Source: Pseudoxanthomonas sp. SE1 (GTDB lineage: Bacteria; Pseudomonadota; Gammaproteobacteria; Xanthomonadales; Xanthomonadaceae). Taken from it: a DNA stretch of 64,000 bases. Under the pieces are notes generated by a model. It did not search any database. It was not told where the DNA came from and saw nothing but the letters and a program-made list of their open reading frames with translations. The translations under genes were made by a program, and so were the position numbers. Of the stretch, positions 62,256 to 64,000 are shown piece after piece. Numbering within the stretch: position 1 is the first letter of the stretch; every line of letters begins with the position of its first letter. The stretch lies in the NCBI RefSeq assembly GCF_029542205.1, contig NZ_CP113783.1:124001-188000 (forward strand), in the 5' to 3' direction.

Positions 62256-62305
62256 GACGGTCGCTGGCGTAACCGTCCTCCCAGATCCATGCCCTTGATC
62301 ATCAG

Positions 62306-62333
62306 GGCCGGCAGTGCTCGCTGCCGGCCTTTG
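62306..62333 (+). terminator. Intrinsic terminator of oleA
   Basis: GGCCGGCAG, six-base loop, CTGCCGGCC, then TTTGT. The nine-pair stem is perfect, though the uridine tract is short. It separates oleA from the regulator and oleB. Confidence 0.75.
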
Positions 62334-62421
62334 TCGTCTCTGGGCTGGCACTGTCGGGATATCCATTGCGTGCACTTTCGGAAGGACGATCCGGACAGAC
62401 GACCTACTCTTGGGCGACAAG

Positions 62422-62474
62422 ATTCGCGAATTCCAGCCGAATAATTCGCGAATCCGGCGTTTTAATTCTAGAAT
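62422..62474. promoter_or_regulatory. Three phased palindromes upstream of the HATPase/DUF4325 gene
   Basis: ATTCGCGAAT occurs at 62422-62431 and 62444-62453, and the related ATTCTAGAAT at 62465-62474. Start-to-start distances are 22 and 21 bp, two helical turns each, so all three present the same face. Each is followed by a C within a GAATyC context. The last copy ends six bases before the ATG, implying autoregulation by the winged-helix protein it precedes. Confidence 0.75.
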
Positions 62475-62480
62475 CCCGGC

Positions 62481-63536
62481 ATGGCCAGACCTGACCGTTC
62501 TCCTGAAATCGACATCGCTTTGTTGAAGGCGGTAGGCGAGCATCCTCGTGACCTCGTGGCCATGGTGGCGGGCCAGTTGGGACTCAGCCCTTCTCGGATC
62601 AGCATGCAGGTGCGGGCCTTGGTGGCAGGCGGCTATCTGGTCAAGCAGGGCAGCACTCGTCCGACGTACGCGCTCGGGGAGAACCGGCGGTTCGCGCGTG
62701 ACTATGCACGTGCAGGGTTGGCAGAGGATCGGGTCTGGTATGCGGATCTGCTGCCGCTGCTGATCCATCTGCCTCGCAACGTCCTGGACATTGCGCACCA
62801 CGGCATCACCGAAATGGTCAACAACGCGGTGGATCATTCCGAAGCAACTGATGTGTCCGTGTGGATGGAATGTAGCGGCGGCTGCCTGCGGTTCTCCGTG
62901 GTGGACAACGGCATCGGTATCTTCCGGAAAATCACGCGCGCGCTCGATCTCCCGGACGAACGGCTTGCTTTGCTGGAGCTTTCGAAAGGAAAGCTGACTA
63001 CCGATCCGCAACGGCATAGCGGTGAAGGAATTTTCTTCACATCACGCATGTTTGATGTTTATCGGATCGAATCTGGCAGCCTGATCTTCGATCACGACGC
63101 CAAGTACGCTCTCGACCTGCTGGACGATGCACAGGAAATAACAGGGACACAGGTTGTGATGCAGATCGCCACGGATTCGGCGCGGACGGTGGAGTCCGTG
63201 TTCGACCAGTATTCCAGTGGTCCTGACGACTATGCATTCGCGCGCACCGTGGTGCCGGTGCGACTGGCCAAGGTGGGCGACGAGAACCTGGTGTCGCGCT
63301 CTCAAGCCAAGCGATTGCTGCAGCGCGTGGAGAATTTCCGCCATGTGGTGCTGGACTTCGCCGAAGTCGCGGGTATAGGCCAGGCATTCGCCGATGAGAT
63401 CTTCCGTGTGTTCGCCAATGCGCATCCCGATGTGGAATTGCTCCATGTGCACGCGACGCCTGAAGTACAACAGATGATCCGCCGCGCAGAGGTACTGCGC
63501 GACGAACAGGGCGGCCAGCTGCCGCTATTGAAATGA
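62481..63536 (+). CDS. Winged-helix / HATPase / DUF4325 (STAS-like) regulator
   Basis: A 351-residue soluble protein in three parts. A winged-helix DNA-binding region spans about 8-65 (LLKAVGEHPRDLVAMVAGQLG, then SRISMQVRALVAGGYLVKQG). A histidine-kinase-like ATPase domain spans about 95-232, with N box EMVNNAVDHSEA, G1 VVDNGIGIF and G2 HSGEGIFFTSRM but no phosphoacceptor histidine domain. A C-terminal DUF4325 STAS-like domain spans about 255-340 (ADEIFRVFANAHPDVELLHV). The combination suggests a one-component switch resembling an anti-sigma kinase fused to its STAS partner. It sits 12 bases before oleB; the target is unknown. Confidence 0.82.
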   Translation: MARPDRSPEIDIALLKAVGEHPRDLVAMVAGQLGLSPSRISMQVRALVAGGYLVKQGSTRPTYALGENRRFARDYARAGLAEDRVWYADLLPLLIHLPRNVLDIAHHGITEMVNNAVDHSEATDVSVWMECSGGCLRFSVVDNGIGIFRKITRALDLPDERLALLELSKGKLTTDPQRHSGEGIFFTSRMFDVYRIESGSLIFDHDAKYALDLLDDAQEITGTQVVMQIATDSARTVESVFDQYSSGPDDYAFARTVVPVRLAKVGDENLVSRSQAKRLLQRVENFRHVVLDFAEVAGIGQAFADEIFRVFANAHPDVELLHVHATPEVQQMIRRAEVLRDEQGGQLPLLK

Positions 63537-63547
63537 AAGGAACCCAC

Positions 63548-64000
63548 GTGCAACTTCCCGGCTACCCCTCCCATCCGAAGCGCTTCGAAGTCCGTCCTGG
63601 CCTGTCGATGAACTACCTCGACGAAGGTCCCCGCGATGGCGAGGTGGTGGTGATGCTGCACGGCAATCCGTCGTGGAGCTACTACTGGCGCACGCTGGTG
63701 GCCGGTCTCGCCGACCGTTACCGCTGCATCGTGCCCGACCACATCGGCATGGGCCTGTCGGACAAGCCTGACGACAGCCGCTACGAATACACCCTGCAGT
63801 CGCGCGTGGACGACGTCGCTGCGCTGCTGGAGCACCTGGGCATCACCGGGCCGGTGACGCTGGCCGTGCACGACTGGGGCGGCATGATCGGCTTCGGCTG
63901 GGCGCTCTCGCACGCCGCACAGGTCAAGCGCCTGGTGGTGACCAATACGGCCGCGTTCCCGATGCCCGCGGCGAAGAAGATGCCGTGGCGGATCGCGCTT
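63548..64000 (+). CDS. oleB: OleB, beta-lactone decarboxylase (5' part, runs off the window)
   Basis: The first 151 codons of an alpha/beta hydrolase of the haloalkane-dehalogenase type. It shows VVMLHGNPSWSYYWRTLVAGL (oxyanion loop), VPDHIGMGLSDKP, and the nucleophile elbow LAVHDWGGMIGFGW with Asp at about residue 109. OleB decarboxylates the beta-lactone made by OleC into a cis-olefin. GTG is the start, with AAAGGA upstream. The proximity of oleA identifies the pathway; oleC and oleD should lie to the right. The C-terminus is not visible. Confidence 0.9.
   Translation, partial: MQLPGYPSHPKRFEVRPGLSMNYLDEGPRDGEVVVMLHGNPSWSYYWRTLVAGLADRYRCIVPDHIGMGLSDKPDDSRYEYTLQSRVDDVAALLEHLGITGPVTLAVHDWGGMIGFGWALSHAAQVKRLVVTNTAAFPMPAAKKMPWRIAL

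Overview
The window is high-GC bacterial DNA (roughly two thirds G+C by eye) whose gene content points to the gammaproteobacterial family Xanthomonadaceae (Xanthomonas / Stenotrophomonas / Pseudoxanthomonas group). The evidence is an Ax21-family outer-membrane protein, an OleA almost residue-for-residue like the Xanthomonas enzyme, a yibN-secB-gpsA block, several TonB-dependent receptors, GTAG-headed REP doublets and a consensus CRP/Clp-type site. Genus assignment is inference. I saw no rRNA, tRNA, CRISPR array, prophage or intact insertion sequence.

Layout. 1-4.3 kb: a partial gene, a DUF1428 protein, a phasin-like protein, a Ycf46-type AAA ATPase, an orphan ParA and a SixA phosphatase. 4.2-12.7 kb: mostly plus-strand envelope and lipid genes (YceI protein, phospholipase-D lipoprotein, PaaI thioesterase, PlsC-like acyltransferase, YheT-like hydrolase, TPR/sulfotransferase-like protein, PEBP protein, RDD protein). 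12.7-16.2 kb: minus-strand polytopic membrane protein, META/DUF4377 lipoprotein and uppP, with a REPIN and a 7-bp minisatellite. 16.2-22.6 kb: a complete nitrogen-regulation cluster glnA - glnK - amtB - ntrB - ntrC. It has a near-consensus sigma-54 promoter and NtrC boxes upstream of glnA, and a second near-consensus NtrC box touching the ntrB start codon. 22.7-28.5 kb: sodC, an unrecognised protein, a thiolase, gamma-glutamyltransferase and a frameshifted gene. 28.5-36.5 kb: DUF4349 lipoprotein, hemY-hemX-hemD, a thioesterase, yibN-secB-gpsA and ax21.

37.3-55.4 kb is the most interesting block: a divergent locus that reads as a peptidoglycan-peptide scavenging system. Leftward: SH3/NlpC-P60 peptidase (YkfC-like), L-Ala-D/L-Glu epimerase (YkfB-like), RpiR/MurR-type regulator, YkuD-type L,D-transpeptidase-fold protein and a dicarboxylate/amino-acid symporter. 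Rightward: transglutaminase-like protease, Oar-like TonB receptor, AmiD-like amidase lipoprotein, second TonB receptor, beta-lactamase-fold serine hydrolase, D-Ala-D-Ala dipeptidase and a DadA-like D-amino-acid dehydrogenase. The two rightward units start from promoters sharing one 17-bp palindromic element (AAGAATAAwTTATTGAC) that overlaps the -35 box. This suggests one regulon, plausibly controlled by the RpiR protein.

55.4-64 kb: trmL, a secreted protein made of three 26-residue repeats, a short-chain dehydrogenase, an M16 peptidase, a DUF4156 lipoprotein, and the start of the long-chain olefin pathway. oleA sits behind a perfect CRP/Clp palindrome and ends at its own terminator. A winged-helix / HATPase / DUF4325 regulator, with three helically phased palindromes at its promoter, lies between oleA and oleB; oleB runs off the right edge.
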